This document shows, in pieces, positions 28,407 to 36,815 of a stretch of 64,000 bases of DNA. The DNA is from Bifidobacterium pullorum subsp. gallinarum. Its GTDB lineage: Bacteria > Actinomycetota > Actinomycetes > Actinomycetales > Bifidobacteriaceae. The notes beneath the pieces are model-generated. The model did not search any database. It was not told the DNA's origin and was given only the letters and a program-made list of their open reading frames with translations. The position numbers were made by a program, and so were the translations under genes. Where the stretch lies: the NCBI RefSeq assembly GCF_000741215.1, contig NZ_JGYX01000002.1, positions 372,001 to 436,000 of the forward strand, in the 5' to 3' direction. Positions within the stretch are counted from its first letter, which is position 1, and every line of letters begins with the position of its first letter.

Positions 28407-29405
28407 TTATTCTTTGACGGCGCCGGCGGCGAGGCCGGACTGCCAGTACTTCTGCAGCAGGAGGAACGCGATGACCAGGGGGATGATCGTGATCAGCGAG
28501 CCGGTGATCACGAGGTTCTGGATCGCGGTGCCGCCCGCGGTGTTGGCCTGGTCCTTCCACTGGTTCAGACCGATCGTCAGCGGGTACCAGTCCGCGTCCT
28601 TGAGCATGATCAACGGCAGGAAGTAGTTGTTCCACGTCGCCACGATCGTGAACAGGCTCGTGGTCACGATGCCCGGCGCCAGCAGGGGCAGGCTGACCTG
28701 GAAGAACGTGCGGAACTCGCCCGCACCGTCCACCCTGGCGGCCTCCAACAGCTCGGTCGGGACGGCCTGCTCGCTGAAGATCCACATCAGGTACAGGCCG
28801 AACGGGCTGATCAGGCTCGGGATGATCATCGACCAGGGCGTGTTCGTCAGGCCCAGCTGGGCGAACAGGAGGAACTGCGGGACCGCCAGCGCGGTGCCCG
28901 GCACGCTGATCGAGCCGATGATGACGGCGAACACGGCCTTGCGGCCCGGGAAGCGGAACTTGGCCAGCGCGTAGCCGCCCATGATCGCCAGCAGGGTCGC
29001 GCCGCCCGCGCCCACGACCACGTACAGGATCGTGTTCAGGAACCAGCGGCCGAAGATCCCGTCCTGGTAGGTGAACACCGTCACGATGTTGTCCCACAGG
29101 TTGAACTCGCCGCCGAACCACAGGCCGAACGTGCTGGTGAAGTCCGCCTGGGACTTGGTCGCGTTGATCAGCAGGTACACGAACGGGAACAGGCAGTAGA
29201 TCGCGAAGATCGAGCACAGCACGGTCATCAGGGTCGAACGCCGCGGGTTGGCCACGTTCGCGAACCCGGACTTCGCGGCCCGCCTGCGCTCCGCGGCCTC
29301 GTCGCGAGCCACGCGCTTCTGCCGCTCCTTCTCCGCCTTCCTGGCGGCCTTCTCCTGGGCCTTGAGCTCCTGCATGGCCAGACGATGATTGGTTGCGCTC
29401 GTCAT
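28407..29405 (-). CDS. Carbohydrate ABC transporter permease (MalG type)
   Basis: 332 residues with six membrane segments after a charged N-terminal extension (about 1-55, Arg/Lys/Glu/Ala-rich, probably helical). The EAA loop that docks on the ATPase reads ELLEAARVDGAGEFRTFFQVSLPLLAPG. The family is the second permease of sugar importers. Its ATG overlaps the stop of the upstream permease by 4 bp. No ATPase is nearby, which is usual because bifidobacteria often share one MsmK-like ATPase. No solute-binding protein is in the window. Confidence 0.9.
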   Translation of the reverse strand: MTSATNHRLAMQELKAQEKAARKAEKERQKRVARDEAAERRRAAKSGFANVANPRRSTLMTVLCSIFAIYCLFPFVYLLINATKSQADFTSTFGLWFGGEFNLWDNIVTVFTYQDGIFGRWFLNTILYVVVGAGGATLLAIMGGYALAKFRFPGRKAVFAVIIGSISVPGTALAVPQFLLFAQLGLTNTPWSMIIPSLISPFGLYLMWIFSEQAVPTELLEAARVDGAGEFRTFFQVSLPLLAPGIVTTSLFTIVATWNNYFLPLIMLKDADWYPLTIGLNQWKDQANTAGGTAIQNLVITGSLITIIPLVIAFLLLQKYWQSGLAAGAVKE

Positions 29406-30334
29406 TTCATCTGCTCCTTCATGCTGTTGAGCTGCACCGCGTACGCGATCGCCATCGTGATCACGGCCATCACGATCGCCATGGCCGCCGCGTAGTTGCT
29501 CTGGTTGCCCGAGAAGCTCAGGTTGTACGCGTACATGTTCGGCGTGTAGTACGTCGTGATCGCGTTGCCCGGCACCATGTTCTGCAGGATGTTCGGCTCG
29601 TTGAACAGCTGGAACGAGCCGATGATCGAGAAGATCACCGTGATCGCCAGCGAGCCCTTGAGCTCCGGGATCTTGATGCTCTTGACGATCTGCCACTCCG
29701 ACGCGCCATCAATGCTCGCGGCCTCGTACAGCGAATGCGGGATCGTGGACAGCGAGCTGTAGAAGATCAGCATGTTGTAGCCCACGAACTCCCACGTCAC
29801 GATGTTGCCGATCGAGGCCAGCAGCACGCTCGGCGACAACACGTCCAGGCTCGTGCCCAACAGGTCGTTCAGCGACCCGACCAGGCCGTACTTCGCGCCG
29901 TACATGAAGCCCCAGATCAGGGTCGACACGACCGCCGGCACCGCGTACGGCAGGAACGTGCTGATGCGGAAGAACTTCGCGCCGTGCAGCTTCATGGAAT
30001 CCAACGCCAGGGCCATCGCCGCCGACAGGAACAGCATGATCGGCACCTGCACGATCGTGAACAAAGCCACCCTGCCGACCGAGCTCCAGAACTGCTGGTC
30101 GTGCAACAGGCGCGCGTAGTTCGCGAACCCCACGAACTGGGTGCCCCCGACCATGCGCTTCTGGAAGAAGCTGATATAGACCGCGTACACGACCGGGACG
30201 ATGAACACCAACGTGAACACCAGGGCGAACGGCCACATGAACTTCCAACCACGCCAATCCGCCCGATGCCTGTTCACACGCACCGACGAACTTTTTGTTC
30301 CCGTAATCTGATTCAAGCTTCGCTGTTTTATCAT
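29402..30334 (-). CDS. Carbohydrate ABC transporter permease (MalF type)
   Basis: 310 residues with six membrane segments. The EAA loop SLYEAASIDGASEWQIVKSIKIPELKG is clear. It should pair with the downstream MalG-type permease as the membrane channel for a glucoside or oligosaccharide. AAGGAAG is spaced before ATG 30334. It lies 127 bp downstream of the GH13 glucosidase in the same direction, so import and cytoplasmic hydrolysis are probably co-regulated. The expected upstream binding protein is missing. Confidence 0.9.
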   Translation of the reverse strand: MIKQRSLNQITGTKSSSVRVNRHRADWRGWKFMWPFALVFTLVFIVPVVYAVYISFFQKRMVGGTQFVGFANYARLLHDQQFWSSVGRVALFTIVQVPIMLFLSAAMALALDSMKLHGAKFFRISTFLPYAVPAVVSTLIWGFMYGAKYGLVGSLNDLLGTSLDVLSPSVLLASIGNIVTWEFVGYNMLIFYSSLSTIPHSLYEAASIDGASEWQIVKSIKIPELKGSLAITVIFSIIGSFQLFNEPNILQNMVPGNAITTYYTPNMYAYNLSFSGNQSNYAAAMAIVMAVITMAIAYAVQLNSMKEQMK

Positions 30335-30461
30335 TAATCTTCTTCCTTTGTTATCGATATCCCAATCCGAGTAGTTGCATATTAGTTATATGCGAATCGT
30401 TCCGGACACCATCGTTCCGGCATTAAGTATTTTTGGGTATGTATGTCGGATAAATTGTGTT

Positions 30462-32270
30462 TCACAACTGGATTGTTATCGCCTCCCACGGACCAAGTAC
30501 ACCATCATGCATAGATTTGAAAGCGTGATCTGTCGAGTAATTGGAGAGCAGCACTTGTTGTTTGTTGTCATTAATTCTGAGTGATTCCGATATGGTTGTC
30601 TTTTTTGAAGACAAATTGCAGATCACCATGATGGTTGCATCTCCCAGATGCCGTTGGAAAGCAATGACATCGTCGTTTCCCGCATCCATTGGAGAAAAAT
30701 CGCCGACAGCAATTATCGGCATGTTGTGGCGCATGGCGATGAGCTTCTTGTAGAACGTGTACACGGAATCCGGATCGTCGAATTCCTCGACCGCGTTGAT
30801 CTCCACATGGTTCGGGTTCACGCCGATCCACGGCTCGGTGGCCGCGTCCGGCGCGGTGAAGCCGGCGTACCTGGAAGCGTCCCACTGCATCGGAGTGCGC
30901 GAATTGTCACGGCCGATGAGAGCGAGGGCCGCCATCATGGATTCCGGCGACTGGCACTTGGCCTCCTCCACGCGCTGGCGGTAGGCGTTGATGGCCTCCA
31001 AATCGCGGTACTGCTCCAGCTTGGTGAAGTGGGCGTTGGTCATGCCCAGCTCCTCGCCCTCGTAGATGTACGGGGTGCCGCGGTGCATGTGCAGCAGCAT
31101 GCCGAACGCCTTGGCACCCAGCTCGCGTGATTCGCGGTCGGAGTCGTCGCCCCAACGGGAGACGACGCGCGGCTGGTCGTGGTTGCAGAAGAACAGGCTG
31201 GCCCAGCCGGCGTTCCTCACGGCCTCCTGCTGGTCGACAAGGCGCGCACGCAGATTCTTGACTTCGAACGGGACGGTGTTCCACTTGGAGCCTTCCTGGT
31301 CAATGCCCACGTGGTCGAACAGGAACAGCATGTCAAGCTCACCGTTCTTCGGATCGGTGATGAACTCGTTGCGTTCCGGAGTGATGCCCGGCGCCTCGCC
31401 GACGTTCATGTAGCCTTCACGGCCCTCGAACACCTCACGGCGCATTTCGGCGAGGAACTCGTCGAGCCGCGGGCCATCGGAACAGAATGGGCTCGCGTCC
31501 GTGTATCCCTCTTCGCCCATCTCGCCCTCGGATAATTCCGAGCCGATCTCTCCGGGCAGCCGCCCGCGGCCATCGAGATATTTCGAGATCAAGGTGATCA
31601 CGTCCATGCGGAAGCCGTCGATGCCGCGATCCATCCACCAGTTCATCATCCTGTACACGGCCTTGCGCACCTCCGGATTCTCCCAGTTGAGGTCGGGCTG
31701 CTTTTTGGAGAACTGGTGGAGGTAGTATTCGCCGCGCTTCGGGTCGTACTGCCAAGCGGACCCGCCGAAATAGGAGCCCCACCGGTTCGGTTCGGCGCCC
31801 GGGGTGCCCGGCTCGTGGCCCGGTTTGGCGGGACGCCACCAGTACCAGTCGGCGTGCGGATCGTCCTTGTCGCGGGAGGCCTGGAACCAGTCGTGCTCGT
31901 CGGACGTGTGGTTCACGACCAGGTCCATCACGATCTTCAGTCCGCGCCTGTGCGCCTCGGCGAGCAGCTCGTCCATGTCCTCGAGCGTGCCGAACAGCGG
32001 GTCGATGTCCTGGTAGTCGGAGATGTCGTAGCCGTTGTCGTCCTGCGGGGACCTGTAGACCGGGGACAGCCACAGCACGTCCACGCCGAGGTCGGCGAGA
32101 TAGTCGAGACGGCTGGTGATGCCCTTCAGGTCGCCGATGCCGTCGCCGTTGGAATCCTGGAAGGAACGCGGGTAGATCTGGTAGACGACCGCGTTGGCCC
32201 ACCACGGGTTCGGGGTCGCGCCGTTGGAACGGACGGTGTCGGGCAGGGCGGAACGATTGAAATCAGTCAT
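30462..32270 (-). CDS. GH13 alpha-glucosidase, oligo-1,6-glucosidase type
   Basis: 602 residues. The GH13 barrel shows region I VMDLVVNHTSD, nucleophile Asp223 in GFRMDVI, acid/base Glu292 in NVGEAPG and Asp365 in FCNHDQPR. The Val after the nucleophile (MDV) is the residue associated with alpha-1,6 preference in oligo-1,6-glucosidases, while Ala or Thr occurs in alpha-1,4 enzymes; specificity is therefore inferred. It should act in the cytoplasm on short isomalto-type or related glucosides. AAGGAAAC precedes ATG 32270. The C-terminal ~100 codons (30462-30760) are visibly more AT-rich than the rest. Confidence 0.9.
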   Translation of the reverse strand: MTDFNRSALPDTVRSNGATPNPWWANAVVYQIYPRSFQDSNGDGIGDLKGITSRLDYLADLGVDVLWLSPVYRSPQDDNGYDISDYQDIDPLFGTLEDMDELLAEAHRRGLKIVMDLVVNHTSDEHDWFQASRDKDDPHADWYWWRPAKPGHEPGTPGAEPNRWGSYFGGSAWQYDPKRGEYYLHQFSKKQPDLNWENPEVRKAVYRMMNWWMDRGIDGFRMDVITLISKYLDGRGRLPGEIGSELSEGEMGEEGYTDASPFCSDGPRLDEFLAEMRREVFEGREGYMNVGEAPGITPERNEFITDPKNGELDMLFLFDHVGIDQEGSKWNTVPFEVKNLRARLVDQQEAVRNAGWASLFFCNHDQPRVVSRWGDDSDRESRELGAKAFGMLLHMHRGTPYIYEGEELGMTNAHFTKLEQYRDLEAINAYRQRVEEAKCQSPESMMAALALIGRDNSRTPMQWDASRYAGFTAPDAATEPWIGVNPNHVEINAVEEFDDPDSVYTFYKKLIAMRHNMPIIAVGDFSPMDAGNDDVIAFQRHLGDATIMVICNLSSKKTTISESLRINDNKQQVLLSNYSTDHAFKSMHDGVLGPWEAITIQL

Positions 32271-32481
32271 ATCTTGTTTCCTTAGTAAATCACGTTCTTC
32301 AGCAAAGCGATGCTATAGATCCACGTTGCTTATATATGGGATGGATTAGTGTAGCTTTTTCCTTTCGCTTTATGGTTCCGTCGATGAGATGAACCAATAT
32401 ACTCATGCCTAGTTGGCACAATTCAGCTGGCATAAGGGGGGTGGTGACGTTTTGTTGGACTCCGGTGTCCTTGTTCTTTGA

Positions 32482-33573
32482 TTATGCCATGAGTCCGAGC
32501 TCGCGTCTTCGTTTGGCGATGCTGGTGCCGAAGGCGAGCTTGATCCGCTCGTCCCGATACCAGCGCATGTACCCGTCCAACTGTTCGACGAACCCTTCGA
32601 TGGTGACGCCCGTGAAGCTCCGGCCGTGGAAGAACTCCTGCTTGAGATGCCCGAAGAACCCTTCCGCGGCCGCGTTGTCCGGACTGCAGCCCTTCGCGCT
32701 CATCGACCGGGTCAACCCGTTCTCCCTGCAGATGCTGATCCACCCGGGCCACCGGTAGTGGCAACCGCGGTCGGAGTGGATGACGGGACGCTCCCCGTCC
32801 CCGAGCGTGGCGCACGCGTCGCGGAGCATCCGGTTGGCCAGCTCGGCGTTCGGGCTCGTGCCGATCGTCCAGGCCACCGGCATCCCGTCGTAGCAGTCGA
32901 TCACCGGGCTGAGGTAGACCTTGCCCGCGGGGATGGAGAACTCCGTCAGGTCCGTGACCCACAGCCGGTTCGGTTCCTCGGCATGGAAAACGCGATTGAC
33001 GAGGTTGTCCGGCGCCTTGGTCAGCTCGCCCTTGTACGAGCTGTAGCGGCGGGCCCGCTTGAGCAAGGGGACGAGCCCGTGCCGCGTCATCAGCCGCATG
33101 ACCCTTTTGGCGGACACGACGATCCCGGCGTTTCTCAGTTCGAGCCACACCCGCCGGTAGCCGTAGCGGCGCAGGCTGTTCTCGAACACGTCGCGCACCA
33201 GGGCGAGCAGCCCCTCGTCCCTGTCCGGCCTGTTCATCGCGTTCAACTGATGGTAGTAGGTGCTGCGCGCCAGACCGACCCGGGCGAGCAGACGCTCCGC
33301 GGGGATGCCATGTCCGGCACTGACGGCCTTGACGAGGATTGTCTTCTCCCTATTGGTCAGGTTGTCCGGGTCTGCGCCCCGCTCTTTTCCCACCAGATCC
33401 AACGCCCCCTTGAGGATCGCCAGCTCGATCTCCGCCTCCCGTTTCTCCCTGCGCAGCCGCTCGACCTCCGCGCGTACACGATCACGCTCCGCGACCAGCC
33501 CCTCCAGGTCCGGCACGTCATGATCCGGACGGGCCGCGCCATCATTCCTCTTCCCCGGCTTGTCTGGTGTCAC
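32482..33573 (-). CDS. IS3-family transposase OrfB (DDE integrase core)
   Basis: 363 residues. After a coiled N-terminus (EVERLRREKREAEIELAILKG) comes the HTH_21 region (AERLLARVGLARSTYYHQL, YGYRRVWLELR), then the rve integrase core. The catalytic triad is Asp208 (VTDLTEF), Asp268 (IHSDRGCHY) and Glu304 (AAAEGFFGHLKQE). The frame overlaps OrfA by 32 bp in a different reading frame; a GTG at 33573 is the first codon of the frame. IS3 elements often make an OrfAB fusion by frameshifting, but I did not find a clear slippery motif in the overlap. It looks intact. Confidence 0.92.
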   Translation of the reverse strand: MTPDKPGKRNDGAARPDHDVPDLEGLVAERDRVRAEVERLRREKREAEIELAILKGALDLVGKERGADPDNLTNREKTILVKAVSAGHGIPAERLLARVGLARSTYYHQLNAMNRPDRDEGLLALVRDVFENSLRRYGYRRVWLELRNAGIVVSAKRVMRLMTRHGLVPLLKRARRYSSYKGELTKAPDNLVNRVFHAEEPNRLWVTDLTEFSIPAGKVYLSPVIDCYDGMPVAWTIGTSPNAELANRMLRDACATLGDGERPVIHSDRGCHYRWPGWISICRENGLTRSMSAKGCSPDNAAAEGFFGHLKQEFFHGRSFTGVTIEGFVEQLDGYMRWYRDERIKLAFGTSIAKRRRELGLMA

Positions 33574-34075
33574 TGGATCGCCCTCCGATACCGGTTCTCG
33601 CAGCAGTTGACGCTACCCGGTTTCTCACGACCGACGCCTCCACGCCCACCTCGGCCGCGACCTGCCGCGACGTCACACCGCCCGCGACCAGCCGCGCCAC
33701 CGCCATACGCCTGACCTCGTCCGCCACCGGGCCGCGCTTGACCGCGCGCTCCCCGGGCGCCAGCTCGTCAATCCACGCCGCCAGCACCTCACGGCTGGGA
33801 TACCCCATTTGGCGTATGGTCCTGCTCAGACGCCTGCCATGTGTCAGGTAATGCTCCACCGCCGCGCGCCTCTGACCATCCGTGTACCTCGAATAATGCT
33901 CGCCACGACTGGAGGGGATCCCCGTGCGCCGTTCCTCCAGCCAGTCGCGATGCCACATGCGCAACGCCTCCTTGCTGGGATACCCCAGCTCCCGGATCAC
34001 GTCCGCCGCGCTGTGCTCGTACCGCTCGTACAACTCCGCCGCGCGCCTGCGCTGCTCCCTCGAATACCTCGCCAT
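33542..34075 (-). CDS. IS3-family (IS150-like) transposase OrfA
   Basis: 177 residues with three helix-turn-helix-like repeats (REQRRRAAELYERYEHSAADVIRELGYPS, DGQRRAAVEHYLTHGRRLSRTIRQMGYPS, VADEVRRMAVARLVAGGVTSRQVAAEVGV), typical of IS150-type OrfA proteins that bind the element ends. ATG 34075 lies 51 bp inside the right inverted repeat with GGGGAGGAGT upstream. It precedes and overlaps OrfB. Confidence 0.88.
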   Translation of the reverse strand: MARYSREQRRRAAELYERYEHSAADVIRELGYPSKEALRMWHRDWLEERRTGIPSSRGEHYSRYTDGQRRAAVEHYLTHGRRLSRTIRQMGYPSREVLAAWIDELAPGERAVKRGPVADEVRRMAVARLVAGGVTSRQVAAEVGVEASVVRNRVASTAARTGIGGRSSDTRQAGEEE

Positions 34076-34126
34076 GATGACGACTCCTCCCCGCTCAAGG
34101 AGTCCAACATTTCGTCACCACCCCGA

Positions 34127-35347
34127 AACCGAAACACCAACTTGACTAAAAACAGGCCGTTGGCCACGCAGACGTTCACGGCCGACCCGACCGGCTACGA
34201 AAGGCTGGCCGCCATGATCGGCGATCCCGATGCCTGCCTGGGCATCGGGGTGGAAGGCACCAACTCGTACGGGGCCGCGCTCACCAGGCGGCTCGTCGAG
34301 GCCGGGTACGACGTATACGAGGTGCTCCGGCCCAAACGCTCGGTGCGACGCAGGGACGGCAAGTCCGATCCCGTCGACGCCCTCGCCGCGGCCCGCAGCG
34401 TGCTCGCGGGCGACGGGACCAGTGTGCCGAAAAGCGCGGATGGGTGGGTCGAGGCGCTACGCGCCCTGAACGCGGAACGTGCGCAGCTGGTCACGGCGAT
34501 GACCGCGCTGTCCAACTCCGCGACGGGACTGCTGACCACCGCCCCGGAACACATCCGGGAACGCTACCGCGGGCTGCGCACCCCGATCAGGATGCGCAGG
34601 CTCGCCGCATGCCGTCCCAGCGGGAACATGGTGGAACAGGGCATGCTCGTTGCGCTGAAGGCCGCGGGCAAGGCATGGAAGGCCCTCAAGGAGCAGGCGG
34701 ACCTGCTGGAGAAGAACATGAGACTCATCCTGGAGGAGCACGCCCGCCCGCTGCTTGACATCTACTGCGCCAGCACGGTGACCGCCGCGACCCTGGCCAT
34801 CGTCGCCGGCGACAATCCCGAACGCATCCGCAGCGAGGCCGCGTTTGCCAAACTCTGCGGCGCCTGCCCCATCCCTGCCTCCAGCGGCAAGACCAACCGG
34901 CACCGGCTCAACAAAGGCGGCAACAGGCAGGGCAACTCCGCCCTGCACCACATCGCCATCGTCCGCATGCGCTACCACCAGCCCACCCGCGACTACGTGG
35001 ACAGGAAGACCGGGGAAGGCAAAGGCAAGATGGAGATCATCCGCTGCCTGAAACGCTTTATCGCTCGCGAGGCCTACCGGGCCCTCGTCTCCATCCGCCG
35101 GGGACGGACGCCCCTGAACAAGCCACCGGCCGAACGCGGACGACGGCTTCGCGAGCTACGCGTCGCGCACGGCATCACCCAGCAACAGATCGGCGACGCC
35201 CTCGGCGTCCACTCCAGCCGCATCAGCGAGATCGAACGCGGCACCCGCAACCTACCCGAACTCGAACGACGCGCCGCACTCTGGATCCAAACCATCACCA
35301 CCCCGAACCAACCAACCCAACACACCGAAACCTTTGACAATGTATAG
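34127..35347 (+). pseudogene. IS110-family transposase, 5'-truncated, with C-terminal XRE helix-turn-helix
   Basis: The frame from the IS junction to the TAG at 35347 encodes about 400 residues. Present are the RuvC-like Glu (GVEGTNSYG) and the DxxD pair (KSDPVDALAAARS) of the DEDD domain, and the IS116/IS110/IS902 domain with CGACPIPASSGKTNRHRLNKGGNRQGNSALH. The first strand with the leading catalytic Asp is missing, cut at 34126 by the adjacent IS. The last ~75 residues contain an XRE-type helix-turn-helix (RLRELRVAHGITQQQIGDALGVHSSRISEIERG), an uncommon addition. Without the first Asp it should be inactive. Confidence 0.8.
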
Positions 35348-35354
35348 GAGCATC

Positions 35355-35704
35355 AAAATACAAAAAAGCCGACGCCGTCGTCAAAATCTCGTTCGCCCGC
35401 CGCAGCTCCGCGTTCTCCGCCCGCAGACGCTTGAGCTCGGCCATCGCCTCCTGCGCGGACTGTTCCGACTGTTCCGCGGCCGACGCATCCGACTGGTTCC
35501 GCCAACGCCGCAGCGTCTCGGACGAGACGCCCGGATCCCTGGCCACCTCGGCGATCGCCTTCGTCTCCGACGAATACGAGGGACGGGACTCCGTCAACAG
35601 CCTGACGGCCTTCGCCTTGAACTCATCCGTGTATCTCGTGCCCTTGGACATGATTCCATCATCTCCCATCGAGTTAGGTGAAATGCGGAACAAAAACCAG
35701 GCCA
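35355..35704 (-). mobile_element. IS3-family end fragment with truncated OrfA
   Basis: ATG 35651 starts MSKGTRYTDEFKAKAVRLL, with the OrfA helix-turn-helix (DPGVSSETLRRWRNQ) and leucine zipper (LKRLRAENAELRRANEILTTASAF). Homology stops near 35360-35370, just before the IS110 frame. The outer end reads CGGAACAAAAACCAGGCCA (35686-35704), identical when complemented to the left end of the element at 56335. OrfB and the other end are absent. This is a second, different IS3 subgroup from the element at 32438. Confidence 0.8.
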
Positions 35705-35806
35705 TATCAGGAAGGATGTCTGGGTTACGTGTAAATGCTGTGGGGCACATGTCTTCGTGGAGGCGAAATGGGCTCTTTTCATAAATCAAGCCCATTTCGT
35801 CACTGT

Positions 35807-36511
35807 TCAAGACACCTGCCTCTGTATGGTTGCTAGTTCCGCTATCTTTGCGGCTATTTCTTTCATCGGTTCCTCAGATGTGCTTAAGCCGCTTCTTGAC
35901 CCTAATAAGGGGCTTACTTCTCGAAGCTCTTCAAAAGTTGTTTCATGCACTACGGGAACGAGTAAATCTCGAGAAAGCAGTGCAGAGAGTTCTTTTTCCG
36001 CCACTCCTTCGTGTTCCACGCGCTTAAGGAAAGCAGGGGTTACTAGAACTATGCCAAAGCGAGATTTGGTCAGACCTTTGTCGATCTCTTTCAATAATTG
36101 TGACCCAAGGGGAACATTTTCCTCGCTAAACCATACAGACACACCGCGTGACTTTAAAGATTCGTATAGTTCTTTTGCCGCGCCTTTTCGATCGTCCCAT
36201 GTATGGCACAGGAATACATCATGTAAACCTTGTATAGTGGCTCGTTCAACTATCTTGTTTCGCACGGGTGTTAGCGCTCGTATCTCTGCGGGGGAGTACA
36301 GAATCGTAGAGCCGTGCGGCGACCATTTTGCCTGCATCTTATTCTGTTTCTGTCTTTTCGCAGTCTTGTAGGGATAGGGGGACAATGCGCGGCTTGGATG
36401 ATACGAGTATGGCGTACCGCCATAACTATAACCTCTTGTACCGCACACGGGACAATTATCTCGGCCGCTAGCTGTGCGGTGGCCCAGAATCGGAGCTGTG
36501 CATCCAGTCAT
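35807..36511 (-). CDS. TIR-domain protein with N-terminal zinc knuckle (candidate immune effector)
   Basis: 234 residues. Residues 1-25 hold a Cys/His motif, CTAPILGHRTASGRDNCPVC (Cys4, His11, Cys20, Cys23), fitting a small zinc-binding tag seen on other bacterial defence-type proteins. A basic linker (48-65) follows. Residues 97-228 form a TIR domain: HDVFLCHTWDD (strand A and box 1), GVSVWFSEENVPLG, RFGIVLVTPAFL, and Glu174 in VAEKEL at the position of the NADase catalytic Glu. TIR domains commonly cleave NAD+ or make cyclic ADP-ribose signals. AAAGGAT nine bases before ATG 36511 decides the start. Low GC compared with core genes. Role in defence is inferred from domain and neighbourhood. 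Confidence 0.78.
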   Translation of the reverse strand: MTGCTAPILGHRTASGRDNCPVCGTRGYSYGGTPYSYHPSRALSPYPYKTAKRQKQNKMQAKWSPHGSTILYSPAEIRALTPVRNKIVERATIQGLHDVFLCHTWDDRKGAAKELYESLKSRGVSVWFSEENVPLGSQLLKEIDKGLTKSRFGIVLVTPAFLKRVEHEGVAEKELSALLSRDLLVPVVHETTFEELREVSPLLGSRSGLSTSEEPMKEIAAKIAELATIQRQVS

Positions 36512-36539
36512 AACTTGTAGATCCTTTCGTGGTCTAGGC

Positions 36540-36666
36540 ATACGCTTCAAAGCGTTAGCGTATTGGCGGTGTCTTGAGCTAGACTGGCGCAGTCGTTCTC
36601 GACGATGCGCGAGTCCTAGGGCTCGGTTCTATGCTCTGGCCTGCTGCAACAGGCCAGAGCTTTTTC
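36540..36666 (+). ncRNA. Short hairpin-rich segment ending in an intrinsic terminator (candidate small RNA)
   Basis: No gene lies between the TIR start and the terminator, yet a textbook plus-strand terminator stands at 36633-36666: 11-bp stem GCTCTGGCCTG/CAGGCCAGAGC, six-base loop, then TTTTTC. Upstream are a hairpin ATACGCT/AGCGTAT (36540-36563) and further GC-rich pairing. A transcript of roughly 100-130 nt starting near or inside the TIR 5' region would explain it. No known RNA family was recognised and no clear promoter was found; it might instead block read-through from the left into the ATPase operon. Confidence 0.35.
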
Positions 36667-36727
36667 TTTGGTGCCGTGGCGGCGCCTGGTTATACCATAA
36701 CACTTGAGTCAATAAAAGACAAATAAG

Positions 36728-36756
36728 TTGATGTTTGGGACATAGATATCTATAAA
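36728..36756 (+). promoter_or_regulatory. Predicted promoter of the AAA ATPase-subtilase operon
   Basis: TTGATG (36728-36733) and TATAAA (36751-36756) are separated by exactly 17 bp in an AT-rich stretch that contrasts with the surrounding DNA. A second TATAAT lies a few bases downstream. This would give a 5' leader of about 50 bases before the ATPase start. Confidence 0.55.
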
Positions 36757-36791
36757 TAAATGTATAATCATAATATAGAAGGAACTTTTGA

Positions 36792-36812
36792 ATGGATTGT
36801 GAGGGCGCATAA
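36792..36812 (+). CDS. Six-codon leader frame (MDCEGA) upstream of the ATPase
   Basis: ATG 36792 is preceded by AAGGAAC at good spacing, whereas the ATPase ATG 36816 has only GAGG about 12 bases upstream. The mini-frame ends with TAA at 36810-36812, three bases before the ATPase ATG, so ribosomes could terminate and restart. Translational coupling is an inference; the frame could be fortuitous. Confidence 0.35.
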   Translation: MDCEGA

Positions 36813-36815
36813 ACC

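Larger units (their letters stand above)
32438..34126 (-). mobile_element. IS3-family (IS150-like) insertion sequence, apparently complete
   Basis: About 1.69 kb bounded by inverted repeats. The left end reads GGGGTGGTGACG then TTTT, GTTGGACTCC. The right end, read on the other strand, is GGGGTGGTGACG then AAAT, GTTGGACTCC. It contains OrfA and OrfB. On its right it directly abuts coding sequence of an IS110 transposase that has lost its 5' part, so this element or a rearrangement at its edge truncated the IS110. I found no convincing target-site duplication. Confidence 0.8.

Noticed and set aside
33542..33573. Programmed frameshift joining OrfA and OrfB of the IS150-like element
   Set aside because: The frames overlap, but no A-rich slippery heptamer was found and the frame relation is not the usual -1, so I only note the overlap.
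35150..35340. Separate XRE antitoxin gene after the IS110 transposase
   Set aside because: The helix-turn-helix is in the same uninterrupted frame as the transposase, with no own start or ribosome-binding site.
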